DNA of 64,000 nucleotides from Nitrospirota bacterium (GTDB taxonomy: Bacteria; Nitrospirota; Thermodesulfovibrionia; Thermodesulfovibrionales; UBA6898), in contig JACRHC010000038.1 in the NCBI GenBank assembly GCA_016217675.1, positions 1-64,000 of the forward strand, read 5' to 3'. The notes beneath the pieces were generated by a model. The model was not told the origin of the DNA, made no database searches, and saw only the letters and a program-made list of their open reading frames with translations. Of this stretch, positions 1 to 7,836 are shown piece by piece (position 1 is the stretch's first letter; each line of letters begins with the position of its first letter). Both the position numbers and the translations under genes were made by a program.

Positions 1-367
1 GAACACGACCTGGTATCAGGAGTTCAAGAAGGTTGATGTAGGGGACGTAAGCTGGGAAGACGTGGCCAAGATTAACCCGGTTGACGCAAAGAAGCTGGGG
101 ATCAAGGATGGCGACAAGATCAGGCTGACATCCACCAACGGTTCTATCACCTGCAACGCCCGTCTCTGGGAAGGTGTGCGTCCCGGAACCGTGGCAAAGT
201 GCTACGGTCAGGGTCACTGGGCCTATGGTCGCGTTGCCGCCAGGGAGTACGGCAAGACAGCGCGTGGCGGAAACAACAACGAACTTATGCCGTCCGATTT
301 TGATCGCCTCAGCGGCGCTACGGCAAGAAACGGCGGATTTACCGGCGTAAAGATCGAAAAGATATAA
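1..367 (+). CDS. Molybdopterin oxidoreductase catalytic subunit, C-terminal fragment
   Basis: The reading frame is open from base 2 at the window edge, so only the last ~121 residues are present. They match the C-terminal molybdopterin-dinucleotide-binding beta-barrel of the DMSO reductase (CISM) superfamily: 'INPVDAKKLGIKDGDKIRL' is the usual 'P.DA..LGI.DGD.V.v' signature, followed by 'RPGTVAKCYGQGHWAYGR', which packs on the bis-MGD cofactor. The next gene, 18 bp downstream, encodes a four-cluster Fe-S subunit, the standard partner in tetrathionate, thiosulfate, polysulfide or arsenate reductase-type enzymes. The substrate cannot be told from this fragment because the N-terminal 4Fe-4S site and the Mo ligand lie outside the window. 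The family is sure; the enzyme identity is open. Confidence 0.85.
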   Translation, partial: NTTWYQEFKKVDVGDVSWEDVAKINPVDAKKLGIKDGDKIRLTSTNGSITCNARLWEGVRPGTVAKCYGQGHWAYGRVAAREYGKTARGGNNNELMPSDFDRLSGATARNGGFTGVKIEKI

Positions 368-385
368 GAAAGGAGGAAATGATAA

Positions 386-1207
386 ATGCCTAAATACGGA
401 ATGGTCATAGATCTGCAGAAATGTGTGGGTTGCGGCGCATGCGCGTTAGCCTGCAAGACAGAAAATAATACCCAGGACAGGGCCGACGGACAGACCTTTA
501 ACTGGGCCGACTTTATCATGAAGGAGGAGGGTAAGTTCCCTGATACGAAGTTCACGGCAATGCCTACTCTCTGCAATCACTGCACCGATGCCCCGTGCGT
601 AAAGGCCTGCCCGGTAAAGCCCAAGGCCATGTTCAAGACGCCTGACGGCATTACCATGCACAGCGACGAGCGGTGCATAGGTTGTCAGAATTGCCAAAGG
701 GCATGCCCCTACAGCACGCCCGATGCCGTGAAGGACAAGGTTGCGTATAGCGTTCTTAGTTTCAACGCCCACGGTGGCACGGTCCATCCGTTTTACAAGG
801 ATGCCAGGGAACTCATCCCTGGCTGCACCTCTTCGGGTGCGGAAGTATCCAAAGCTGCGGGAGATATTCCGCCGCACCGCACCCTGTACAAACATCCTGA
901 GTATCAAGATGTGAGAAGAAGCGGGATATCCGAAAAGTGCATCTTCTGCGAGCATAGGGTCAAGAAGGGCGAACTCCCATACTGTGTGGTTTCATGCCCG
1001 GCAGGTGCGAGGATTTTCGGAGACCTTTCTGACCCGAACAGCGAGCCGAGCAAGGCATTGAAAGCACACAAAGCCGTGCAGCTCAAAAACAACAAGGGCG
1101 AGCTTTTGAAGGCTGGCGAGAAGGGCACAAAGCCCAATGTTTATTACATCCGGAACTTCAAGGGCGGCACTATCATGGCTGCTGCGACTGTGAAATCGAA
1201 AAAATAG
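386..1207 (+). CDS. 4Fe-4S ferredoxin-type electron-transfer subunit (NrfC/TtrB/PhsB-like)
   Basis: This 273-residue protein has four cysteine groups typical of the beta subunit of CISM enzymes: 'CVGCGACALACK' (near residue 13), 'CNHCTDAPCVKACP' (near 64), 'CIGCQNCQRACP' (near 96) and 'CIFCEHRVKKGELPYCVVSC' (near 187). These would hold four [4Fe-4S] clusters that pass electrons to or from the molybdenum subunit encoded just upstream. The start follows an AGGAGG Shine-Dalgarno (SD) site. There is no signal peptide, as expected for a subunit exported with a Tat-bearing partner. No membrane-anchor subunit (NrfD or PhsC type) follows in the window, so the quinone link must be elsewhere or the anchor lies upstream of the window. 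Confidence 0.92.
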   Translation: MPKYGMVIDLQKCVGCGACALACKTENNTQDRADGQTFNWADFIMKEEGKFPDTKFTAMPTLCNHCTDAPCVKACPVKPKAMFKTPDGITMHSDERCIGCQNCQRACPYSTPDAVKDKVAYSVLSFNAHGGTVHPFYKDARELIPGCTSSGAEVSKAAGDIPPHRTLYKHPEYQDVRRSGISEKCIFCEHRVKKGELPYCVVSCPAGARIFGDLSDPNSEPSKALKAHKAVQLKNNKGELLKAGEKGTKPNVYYIRNFKGGTIMAAATVKSKK

Positions 1208-1225
1208 TGCAAGGTCGTATGCTGA

Positions 1226-1264
1226 CGGAGTGAGGGGTCAAGGCGCCTTCTCACTCCGATTTTC
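1226..1264 (+). terminator. Intrinsic terminator after the Fe-S subunit
   Basis: A perfect 9-bp stem CGGAGTGAG (1226-1234) / CTCACTCCG (1250-1258) is followed by ATTTTCTT. It sits 19 bp after the Fe-S subunit stop and 35 bp before the TorD-like start, so it should end or attenuate the structural-gene transcript before the maturation genes. Confidence 0.75.
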
Positions 1265-1298
1265 TTATGGTCATAATTCGTTGCGAAGTGAGGTAAAC

Positions 1299-1964
1299 GT
1301 GGATATTCAAACATTTGTTTCCCGGGAAAAATTAAGGGCTGACAGCTTCAGACTGTTGGCGGCATGTTTTTATGAGCCGCAAAGGGACATGTTTGAGGAA
1401 GGCTTATTGCATAACCTTGCAGGATCGCTGAAAATGATCTGCCCTGGCGCCGTTGACTATGCTGAAGAGATGATTAAACTGCTTCCCTTGCATTCGGATG
1501 AGGAGCTTCTTGTTGATTATTCAAGGCTTTTTGTGGGCCCTACAGGTCTTTTAGCTGCTCCCTACGGCTCAGTGTACCTTGACAAAGATCGCTGCGTAAT
1601 GGGTGATTCCACAATGGCTGTTATTGCTTTCTACAACTCTCATGGCCTTGTTATGGACGGCGACTTCAAAGAAATGCCCGATCATATTGCCGTAGAGCTT
1701 GAATTTATGTATTACCTTGCTTACAAAGAAATTGAGGCGCTCGAATTGCCAGATATGACTGCAGCCGCTGCTGCTTTGGAATCGCAGGAGTTTTTCATAA
1801 ATAAGTTTCTGCGCCCCTGGGCTGATAAATTTGCGGGTAAGATGATGGAGGGCGCTGAGACCGCCTTTTACCGGGCTCTTGCCGGCTGCCTTTCTGCTTT
1901 ACTATATAGAAGCGACATCCGGAGCAGCCTTCCCGAAGAACTGAAGGCAACTGCAGCAATATAG
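1299..1964 (+). CDS. TorD/DmsD-family molybdoenzyme chaperone
   Basis: An all-helical protein of about 221 residues of the TorD/NarJ family, cytoplasmic chaperones that bind the Tat leader of molybdoenzymes and help cofactor insertion. Family hallmarks are seen: 'LLVDYSRLFVGP' followed by 'APYGSVYLD', then 'EMPDHIAVELEFMYYL', the E-x-PDH-x-x-x-ELEFM signature. I chose the GTG at 1299 because GAGG lies 6 bp upstream and the first residues (VDIQTFVSREKLRADSFRLLAACF) begin the family's first helix. The longer frame to 1230 runs through the terminator hairpin and is unlikely. The stop overlaps the next start (TAGTG), so it is translationally coupled to the polyferredoxin. Its client is probably the enzyme at the window start. 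Confidence 0.88.
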   Translation: MDIQTFVSREKLRADSFRLLAACFYEPQRDMFEEGLLHNLAGSLKMICPGAVDYAEEMIKLLPLHSDEELLVDYSRLFVGPTGLLAAPYGSVYLDKDRCVMGDSTMAVIAFYNSHGLVMDGDFKEMPDHIAVELEFMYYLAYKEIEALELPDMTAAAAALESQEFFINKFLRPWADKFAGKMMEGAETAFYRALAGCLSALLYRSDIRSSLPEELKATAAI

Positions 1965-3010
1965 TGTTTAAAGACAAACTGATAGACAGGGCTCTGGGCG
2001 CCGCAGACCTTCCGATAACTATTGACCGGTCGCGTTGTATGCGCATGCGCTTTGACCAAAACAACTGTCCAGTATGTATTTCCAACTGCCATTCGGGGGC
2101 TATAACTGTTAACGATGAAATAGTGATCGATGCAAAAAAATGCACCCTTTGCATGGTCTGTGTTTCCGAATGCCCAACGGATTGCTTTGATATAAAAGAG
2201 GGCGACTTCTTCAGTATTCTTTCGCAATTGAGAAAGTCTCAAAATTCAATTCCTTATCCTGTGCTTGGTTGCAGAATGGTTGCAGAAGCAGAGGCGCATG
2301 AAAGAACTGTATGTCTCGGCTCTCTTTCAGATGAGCACCTTATTGCCATTAATGCTTTTATGGATAAGCCGCTACAGTTGAACCTCACGTCTTGCGCAGG
2401 ATGTAATAATTCATTTGTTGCTGATACGCTCAAAGCGCGGGTTGAAGACATAAGAGAGACGACCGGTATTGATGTTGCTGAAAAAGCTGTCCTGATCGAA
2501 AGGAGGACTGACCTGAAGTTTGAGGAGATAAACTACGACCGCAGAGGTTTTTTCAGCGCTGTAAAGAATATGGCCTTTATCGGGGCCTCCGGTCTTTTTG
2601 AGGACAATTCCGGCATAGCAGTCCAAGCCTACTCACAGAAAAAACTGCCGGTGAAAAGGACTATACTGAATGCAGTTCTCAGAAAAACTGCTGATAAGGA
2701 ATTTTCAGCAAGGATACTGCAGGAGTACGCTTTTTCTGTTCAGGTTGATGCTACGTGCGACAACTGTTATTCCTGTATTGGCATGTGTCCAACCGGAGCG
2801 CTGAAGAGCAAGCGCGTTGAGCCGGAGCCAGGGCTTTTGTTTAACTCCTCAATGTGCAACGGCTGTGCATTATGCAGGGACTTTTGCTTTAACAATGCCA
2901 TAGCCCTGTTGCGCGGCTATTCAGGTGAGCATTACTTTGAATACGAAACATGCAATAAAAATTTATGCAGGGCTGACACTGCTGATGAGGTCTCCTGTCA
3001 TGGCCAATAG
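1964..3010 (+). CDS. Multi-cluster 4Fe-4S polyferredoxin-like protein
   Basis: A soluble protein of 348 residues with ferredoxin-like cysteine sets near both ends: 'CPVCISNC' and 'CTLCMVCVSECP' in the first 70 residues, 'CAGC' near 145, and 'CDNCYSCIGMCP' and 'CNGCALCRDFC' near 270-310, then a short Cys tail. It therefore can hold about four 4Fe-4S clusters around a cluster-free middle of ~120 residues that I do not recognise. It starts with GTG overlapping the torD-like stop. Genes like this accompany CISM maturation or electron-supply loci, so a role in carrying electrons to the molybdoenzyme is the likeliest reading. It has neither signal peptide nor membrane segment. The function is inferred from context only. 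Confidence 0.75.
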   Translation: MFKDKLIDRALGAADLPITIDRSRCMRMRFDQNNCPVCISNCHSGAITVNDEIVIDAKKCTLCMVCVSECPTDCFDIKEGDFFSILSQLRKSQNSIPYPVLGCRMVAEAEAHERTVCLGSLSDEHLIAINAFMDKPLQLNLTSCAGCNNSFVADTLKARVEDIRETTGIDVAEKAVLIERRTDLKFEEINYDRRGFFSAVKNMAFIGASGLFEDNSGIAVQAYSQKKLPVKRTILNAVLRKTADKEFSARILQEYAFSVQVDATCDNCYSCIGMCPTGALKSKRVEPEPGLLFNSSMCNGCALCRDFCFNNAIALLRGYSGEHYFEYETCNKNLCRADTADEVSCHGQ

Positions 3011-3069
3011 CGCCCTCCAGCCCCAAAATTTACATGCCATTAACATTATTTTGTGGTAGATTTTAAACA

Positions 3070-3690
3070 ATGATTGCCAACCTTTCAGATTTCGAACGTC
3101 TTCTTGAAGAATCCTCAAGGATTCACGGACATCTCTGTCCCGGCCAGGTGCTTGGGGTGAAGATGTCCATACTCGGCTTGAAAGAGGCAGGCATTGAAGA
3201 CCCCAGGGGAAAAGACAGGAAGAATATCATAGTCTTTGTGGAGATGGACCGCTGTGCGACTGATGCTGTCCAGTCTGTGACCGGATGCAGTCTTGGACAC
3301 CGGACCATGAAGTTCATGGACTATGGCAAGATGGCGGCGACCTTTCTTAACCTCAAAACAGGCAAGGCAGTAAGGGTCCTCGCAAAAGAGGAATCACGCC
3401 AGACAGCAAAGGGCCTGTTCCCTGCAATCGAAAATAAATATGAGGCACAGCTTGAGGCATATAAAGTCATGTCTGACGAGGACCTCTTTGAGGTGAGTGA
3501 GGTGGAAGTGGCACTTAGTCCTGAAGACATGCCGGGAAGGCCGCTTAGCCGGGTCAGATGCAATGCCTGCGGTGAGCAGGTGCAGGACATGCGTGAAGTC
3601 CGTGTCGACGGCAAGGCTCTCTGCCGTCCTTGCGCTTCAGGTGGTTATTACGGGATTTTTCACGGAGACCGTTATGCAAAAAAAGCATAA
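3070..3690 (+). CDS. FmdE-family protein with C-terminal zinc ribbon
   Basis: A 206-residue protein. The N-terminal ~150 residues are the FmdE domain, named after a formylmethanofuran dehydrogenase-associated protein, with 'HGHLCPGQVLGVKMSILGL' (conserved H-x-H-x-C-PG) and 'DRCATDAVQSVTGCSLG' as metal-binding signatures. The C-terminal ~45 residues hold a zinc ribbon ('CNACGEQV' and 'CRPC'). In non-methanogens such genes sit beside molybdopterin genes, as here, where ModE-like and MoeA-like genes follow with overlapping ends. The exact reaction is unknown; a role in Mo/W cofactor handling is inferred from the neighbours. The coding end overlaps the next gene by 17 bp. Confidence 0.85.
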   Translation: MIANLSDFERLLEESSRIHGHLCPGQVLGVKMSILGLKEAGIEDPRGKDRKNIIVFVEMDRCATDAVQSVTGCSLGHRTMKFMDYGKMAATFLNLKTGKAVRVLAKEESRQTAKGLFPAIENKYEAQLEAYKVMSDEDLFEVSEVEVALSPEDMPGRPLSRVRCNACGEQVQDMREVRVDGKALCRPCASGGYYGIFHGDRYAKKA

Positions 3691-4039
3691 CGACATTGAT
3701 ATCCGTTCCAAGATCTGGATCGAGGTTGACGGTGATCCTGTGTTTGGCCGCGGCAGGAGATTCCTGCTTGAGGCAATAGATTCCTATGGATCGATCAACC
3801 AGGCAGCAAAGGAGATACATATCTCGTACCGCAAGGCCTGGAACTACATCAAGAATATGGAAGAGAGGCTCGGCATTAAACTTGTGGAGAGACAGGCAGG
3901 CGGCAAGAACGGCGGCGGCGCTGTCCTGACTCCTGCTGCAAGGGATTTTCTGAAAAAATACCGGTCAATGGAAGCAGGTATCAACGAATTTGTGGACAAG
4001 AGGTTCAAAATGATTTTTCAAGGGGGCAGCCATGTGTGA
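3674..4039 (+). CDS. ModE N-terminal-type winged-helix DNA-binding protein
   Basis: A protein of 121 residues made of the ModE/LysR-type winged helix alone. The sequence 'GRRFLLEAIDSYGSINQAAK' then 'SYRKAWNYIKNMEERLG' is the typical ModE signature (helix-turn-helix with Y-R-x-A-W). The molybdate-binding MOP domain of full ModE is absent, so it either senses something else or acts by dimerisation alone. Start ATG 3674 lies inside the end of the FmdE-like gene, and its end overlaps the MoeA-like start by 8 bp, so the three genes form one translational unit. Molybdenum-linked regulation of this cluster is the natural inference. Confidence 0.85.
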   Translation: MQKKHNDIDIRSKIWIEVDGDPVFGRGRRFLLEAIDSYGSINQAAKEIHISYRKAWNYIKNMEERLGIKLVERQAGGKNGGGAVLTPAARDFLKKYRSMEAGINEFVDKRFKMIFQGGSHV

Positions 4040-5168
4040 AATCCATGCAAGCAATCCAAAATCAAGTGCAAGAACTATTTCTGTAACCGATGCTGTCGGC
4101 ACAGTCCTTGCCCACGACATCACCGAGATAACACCTGGCCAGTTCAAGGGGTGTGCGTTCAGGAAGGGCCATGTCATTAAACCGGAAGATGTCAGCCACC
4201 TGCAGAGACTTGGCAAGGAACACCTCTTTGTTTTAGATGTCAAGGAAGACGAGATGCATGAAGACGAGGCTGCCCATGTCTTGGCTGATGCACTTATGGG
4301 GGAGGGGGTAAAGGTCCAGGGAGAGCCTAAAGAAGGAAAGATCAATATTATTGCTGAAAGGTCAGGACTTCTTAAAATAAATAAAGAGATGCTATGTGAT
4401 GTCAACATGCTCGGAGATATTATGTGTGCTACTCTTCATAATAATACAATGGTACAGGAGGGTCGGATTGTTGCGGGCACAAGGGCGATCCCTCTGGTGG
4501 TAAAAAAAGAGGTGATTGAGCGTGCCGTTTCTATTGCGAAGACCGGGCATAAGATAATTGAAGTAAAGGAGATCAGAAAGCCTAAGGCGGGCGTTGTGAT
4601 AACCGGTAATGAAGTCTATTATGGCAGGATTCAGGATGCCTTTGGGCCTGTCATAAAGAAAAAGATAGAGGAATCCGGCGGCGAGGTCAGAGGCATGTAC
4701 TTTGCACCCGATGATGAAACATATATAGAAGCAAGGCTCAGGGAACTGATCGCTGCAGGCTGCGACCTGCTGATAACTACCGGCGGCATGTCAGTTGATC
4801 CTGATGATGTGACGCGTTTTGCTATTCGGAACCTCGGCGCAGCAGATATCACGTATGGCTCGGCAGTACTGCCCGGGGCAATGTTCCTGGTGGCTTATAT
4901 ACAACAGGGGCAAGAGGCAAGGGGCAAGGGGCAAGAAAGAAATGTTTCCCATGACCCTGGGCCCATGACCCAAGATCCTATTATTATCCCCGTCTTAGGG
5001 ATTCCTGCCTGCGGCATGTATCATAAGACCACGATCTTTGATCTCATGCTTCCCCGGGTGCTCGCAGGAGAAAAGATAGGCAGAAAAGAGCTCGCAGAGC
5101 TCGGCCATGGCGGCCTCTGCATGAACTGCGAGATCTGCCGGTATCCTGTCTGCCCCTTTGGTAAGTAG
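4032..5168 (+). CDS. MoeA/MogA-like molybdopterin-binding protein
   Basis: This 378-residue protein ends in the MoCF-binding fold: 'VVITGNEVYYGRIQDAFGPV' and 'LLITTGGMSVDPDDVTR' match the T-G-(N/D)-E and TTGG-x-S-x-G/D motifs that bind molybdopterin-AMP. The N-terminal half resembles a shortened MoeA body. The C-terminus has an unusual Cys tail (CMNCEICRYPVCPFGK). Residues of about 292-317 are foreign: between 'AYIQQ' and 'IIIPVLGIPACGMYHKTT' sits a stretch rich in Gly, Gln and Asp encoded by degenerate 7-bp repeats. The frame is kept. Probably an enzyme of molybdenum insertion or a specialised variant serving the upstream oxidoreductase. Confidence 0.85.
   Translation: MCEIHASNPKSSARTISVTDAVGTVLAHDITEITPGQFKGCAFRKGHVIKPEDVSHLQRLGKEHLFVLDVKEDEMHEDEAAHVLADALMGEGVKVQGEPKEGKINIIAERSGLLKINKEMLCDVNMLGDIMCATLHNNTMVQEGRIVAGTRAIPLVVKKEVIERAVSIAKTGHKIIEVKEIRKPKAGVVITGNEVYYGRIQDAFGPVIKKKIEESGGEVRGMYFAPDDETYIEARLRELIAAGCDLLITTGGMSVDPDDVTRFAIRNLGAADITYGSAVLPGAMFLVAYIQQGQEARGKGQERNVSHDPGPMTQDPIIIPVLGIPACGMYHKTTIFDLMLPRVLAGEKIGRKELAELGHGGLCMNCEICRYPVCPFGK
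4904..4981 (+). repeat. Degenerate heptanucleotide repeat block inserted in frame
   Basis: Two runs of 7-bp units are visible: GGCAAGA, GGCAAGG, GGCAAGG, GGCAAGA, then after a short spacer CCATGAC, CCTGGGC, CCATGAC, CCAAGAT. The block (~78 bp, 26 codons) interrupts an otherwise continuous MoeA-like domain without breaking the frame. Similar heptads occur in recJ and between recJ and secF. Confidence 0.7.
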
Positions 5169-5231
5169 CCCTGCTCCCAGGGCCTCAGCCGAGAATCGGC
5201 CGCGTTTAACCCGTTTTTGCCGCTTAAGACC

Positions 5232-5260
5232 TTGACAGGCGAAACCGTGCAATTTATAAT
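5232..5260 (+). promoter_or_regulatory. Sigma-70 promoter of the tetR-efflux operon
   Basis: Consensus -35 TTGACA at 5232-5237 and consensus -10 TATAAT at 5255-5260 with 17 bp between them, 31 bp before the TetR start codon. This is the best-matching housekeeping promoter I see in the window. Confidence 0.88.
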
Positions 5261-5276
5261 GTAAGTGAATACTTAC
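5261..5276 (+). promoter_or_regulatory. Palindromic operator for the TetR repressor
   Basis: GTAAGT-GAAT-ACTTAC is a perfect 6+4+6 palindrome directly after the -10 box. A repressor bound here would cover the transcription start, so autoregulation by the TetR protein encoded 15 bp downstream is expected. Operators of this 'AAGT..ACTT' kind are common for TetR proteins that control efflux pumps. Confidence 0.8.
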
Positions 5277-5291
5277 TTTAAGGGACGGGAC

Positions 5292-5903
5292 ATGATAAAG
5301 AATACAGGCAAGGTCAGTACCGACATCAGGCGCGATCAGATCGCGAATGCTGCGCTCAGGATCATAGGCCAGAAAGGTGCAAGTGGCCTCACCACCGCTC
5401 TGCTGGCACAAGAGGCCGGAATCTCTGAGGCGAATCTCTACCGCCATTTCAGGTCAAAGGATGAGATCCTTGAACTGACTGTTGATAAGATCGCCGTTGG
5501 GCTGAGCAGAAACCTTCAAAACGTATTCAGAATCAGGTCTGCCGACCCTGCGCTGGTCAAGCTCAAGAGGATATTTACCCTTCACCTTGATTATGTAGAA
5601 AAAAATGAGGGCATTCCGAGGCTGGTCTTCTCCGAGGAGCTGCATAGCGGCAACGAGAAATTGAAGGAGAAGCTCCTCACCTCTATCACTGCCTATGCTG
5701 CAGAGCTGGAGACGTTCATCAGGCAGGGGCAGCGTGACGGATTCATTAAAAAGACTGTTCAGCCCAAGGCTGCTGCGTTCATGCTCATCGGCATGGTGCA
5801 GATCACGATCCTCAGGTGGTCCTTGAGCGGATTTTCTCTCCATCTTGTCGATGAAGGTATGAAACTCTGGAGAAACTTTGAGGCCTGCGTAAAAACCGAA
5901 TAA
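5292..5903 (+). CDS. TetR/AcrR-family transcriptional repressor
   Basis: 203 residues from the ATG at 5292, chosen because AGGGACGGGAC lies just upstream; the longer frame would start inside the operator. The N-terminal HTH is clear: 'ALRIIGQKGASGLTTALLAQ' then 'GISEANLYRHFRSKDEILEL', the standard TetR recognition helix with Y-x-H-F. The rest is the helical ligand-binding domain. It lies 33 bp before a membrane-fusion protein gene, ABC ATPases and permeases, so it probably represses that pump until a drug or toxic metabolite binds. The palindrome overlapping its own promoter supports autoregulation. Confidence 0.93.
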   Translation: MIKNTGKVSTDIRRDQIANAALRIIGQKGASGLTTALLAQEAGISEANLYRHFRSKDEILELTVDKIAVGLSRNLQNVFRIRSADPALVKLKRIFTLHLDYVEKNEGIPRLVFSEELHSGNEKLKEKLLTSITAYAAELETFIRQGQRDGFIKKTVQPKAAAFMLIGMVQITILRWSLSGFSLHLVDEGMKLWRNFEACVKTE

Positions 5904-5936
5904 TAATCTTGTAGCTGATTCTCCCGGAGAGTTAAG

Positions 5937-6917
5937 ATGAAAAAAAGACTGCTCATTATAGGTGCACTTATCATAATAGGCTTCGTCGTTTTTCTGTTAA
6001 ACCGTCAGGGAAACAGGAATGGGAAAGATATTATTCTTTCAGGCAATATTGAAGTAACTGAGGCTGATCTTGGGTTCAAATATGGCGGAAGGATCGCCGC
6101 GCTCTATAAGGACGAAGGGCAGATAGTCGCAAAGGGAGAAAGCCTTGCCCTGCTCGACAGTGCAGAGATCGAGGGCCAGGCTGACCAGAGCAGGGCCTTA
6201 CTGAACGAAACGCGCACAAGGCTTAATGAACTTAAGGCAGGCTCGCGGCCCCAGGAGCTTACACAGGCAAAGGCCCAGGTTGCCAATGCCGAGGCAGAGC
6301 TGATAAAGGCCAAAAGTGATTATGAGCGGTATTCCAGCCTTTACGAAAAGGGTGTGGTTGCCGCAGAGCAGCGTGATGCCATGAAGAAAAGCCGTGATGT
6401 TGCAACAGCCCAGCATCAGAAGGCGCTCGAAGCCCTGAGCCTGCTTAAAGAAGGGCCGCGCAGGGAAGAGATTCAGGCTGCCGGGAGCCGCGTGCATCAG
6501 GCCGAGGCAGCAGTAAAAGTATCAGAGGAAAGGCTGAAAGAGACAGTGCTGACAGCTCCTCTGTCAGGTATCGTCCTGCAAAAAAACGCAGAGAAGGGAG
6601 AAATAGCCTTGCCAGGCATTGCGATCTATACGATCGGCGATCTGCAACATCCGTGGATAAAGATATATGTGAAAGAAGATAAGCTCGGACTCGTGAGGCT
6701 CGGCCAGAAGGCTGAGATCACCACCGATTCCTATCCTGGCAAGAAATACGAAGGCGTGGTCACGTTTATCTCATCAGAAGCTGAATTTACTCCCAAGAAT
6801 GTCCAGACCAGGGAGGAGAGGGTAAAACTCGTCTTTGGTGTGAAGGTCAGCGTAAAAAATATGAATGATGAGCTCAAGCCAGGCATGCCGGCTGATGTCA
6901 CGATATATCTCAAATAA
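5937..6917 (+). CDS. HlyD/YbhG-type membrane-fusion (periplasmic adaptor) protein
   Basis: 326 residues: an N-terminal membrane anchor ('LLIIGALIIIGFVVFLL'), a split biotinyl-lipoyl domain ('GGRIAALYKDEGQIVAKGE' and 'LTAPLSGIVLQKNAEKGEI'), a long coiled-coil hairpin (about residues 85-200, rich in A/E/K/Q), and a beta-barrel domain ending 'LKPGMPADVTIYLK'. It matches the adaptor of ABC-type efflux systems such as YbhG, bridging the inner-membrane transporter to an outer-membrane channel. No TolC-like gene follows, so a channel encoded elsewhere is needed. Its end overlaps the first ATPase start by 23 bp. Confidence 0.92.
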   Translation: MKKRLLIIGALIIIGFVVFLLNRQGNRNGKDIILSGNIEVTEADLGFKYGGRIAALYKDEGQIVAKGESLALLDSAEIEGQADQSRALLNETRTRLNELKAGSRPQELTQAKAQVANAEAELIKAKSDYERYSSLYEKGVVAAEQRDAMKKSRDVATAQHQKALEALSLLKEGPRREEIQAAGSRVHQAEAAVKVSEERLKETVLTAPLSGIVLQKNAEKGEIALPGIAIYTIGDLQHPWIKIYVKEDKLGLVRLGQKAEITTDSYPGKKYEGVVTFISSEAEFTPKNVQTREERVKLVFGVKVSVKNMNDELKPGMPADVTIYLK

Positions 6918-7836
6918 CATCATCCCTGCCATAAAGACATCCGGGCTGACAAAAACCTTTGGCGATACTATTGCCGTAGATGGCCTGAATCTTGAAATAA
7001 GAAAAGGCGAGCTGTTCGGTCTCGTCGGTCCTGACGGAGCAGGCAAGACCACCGCCATAAGGATGCTTTCCGCCATAATGGAGCCGACCAAAGGAGAGGC
7101 TTGGGTCGCCGGTCATTCGGTCATCAGTGAAGGCGAGACGGTCAAGGAGAAGATAGGCTACATGTCACAGAGGTTCGGTCTTTATGAAGACCTCACCGTA
7201 ATCGAAAACATTCTGTTCTATGCTGATCTTTATGATGTGCCGAAAAAGGAAAGGCCGCTGCGGATCGAAAGTCTGTTGGGTTTCAGCAATCTGACTCCCT
7301 TCCAAGACAGGCTGGCAGGAAGGCTTTCGGGCGGCATGAAGCAGAAGCTCGGCCTCGCATGCACACTTATACACACTCCTGAAGTTCTCTTTCTTGATGA
7401 GCCGACAAACGGTGTTGATCCGGTTTCGCGCAGGGATTTCTGGAAGATACTGTATGATCTGCTGAAGGAAGGTGTGACGATATTTGCCTCAACTTCCTAC
7501 CTTGACGAGGCAGAACGCTGCACACGGGTCTGTCTCATGAATAAAGGCAGCATACTGATGGACGACAATCCTGCGGCGATCAAGAGATCTCTGGGCCTGC
7601 CGATGTTCGAGATGTGGTCGGATGAGGCGCGAAAGGCCGCCGAAATAATAAAGACAGTCAAAGGCGTACACAGCGCAAGCCTGTACGGCAATAAACTGCA
7701 TGTTGCCGTCAACAGCCGCGAACTGATGGATGATATCATCATCGAACTGGGCCGTTCCGGAATAACAATAAGGGGCCACAGGGAGATCCTGCCGTCCATC
7801 GAAGACATATTCATCTCCCGGGTGGAAAGACAATGA
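6895..7836 (+). CDS. ABC transporter ATPase (first of a split YbhF-like pair)
   Basis: ATP-binding subunit of about 313 residues. Walker A 'GPDGAGKTT' (Asp replaces the usual Asn), signature 'LSGGMKQKLGLA' and Walker B 'EVLFLDEPTNGVDP' are all present. The switch His that normally follows ('TTHY') is replaced: the sequence reads 'FASTSYLDEAE', with Ser where His is expected. This suggests that its ATP site is the weak, non-hydrolysing one and that it pairs with the second ATPase, which has an intact 'VTTHYMDEAD'. Start ATG 6895 is the first that overlaps the adaptor end and leads straight into the ABC domain. In E. coli YbhF the two halves are one polypeptide. Confidence 0.9.
   Translation: MSRYISNNIIPAIKTSGLTKTFGDTIAVDGLNLEIRKGELFGLVGPDGAGKTTAIRMLSAIMEPTKGEAWVAGHSVISEGETVKEKIGYMSQRFGLYEDLTVIENILFYADLYDVPKKERPLRIESLLGFSNLTPFQDRLAGRLSGGMKQKLGLACTLIHTPEVLFLDEPTNGVDPVSRRDFWKILYDLLKEGVTIFASTSYLDEAERCTRVCLMNKGSILMDDNPAAIKRSLGLPMFEMWSDEARKAAEIIKTVKGVHSASLYGNKLHVAVNSRELMDDIIIELGRSGITIRGHREILPSIEDIFISRVERQ

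Noticed and set aside
446-955. 169-residue ORF on the minus strand within the Fe-S subunit gene
   Set aside because: Antisense shadow of a clearly conserved Cys-rich protein; no recognisable domain and no SD.
1230-1298. Longer N-terminus of the TorD-like gene
   Set aside because: It would be translated from within the terminator hairpin, and the added residues do not resemble the family.
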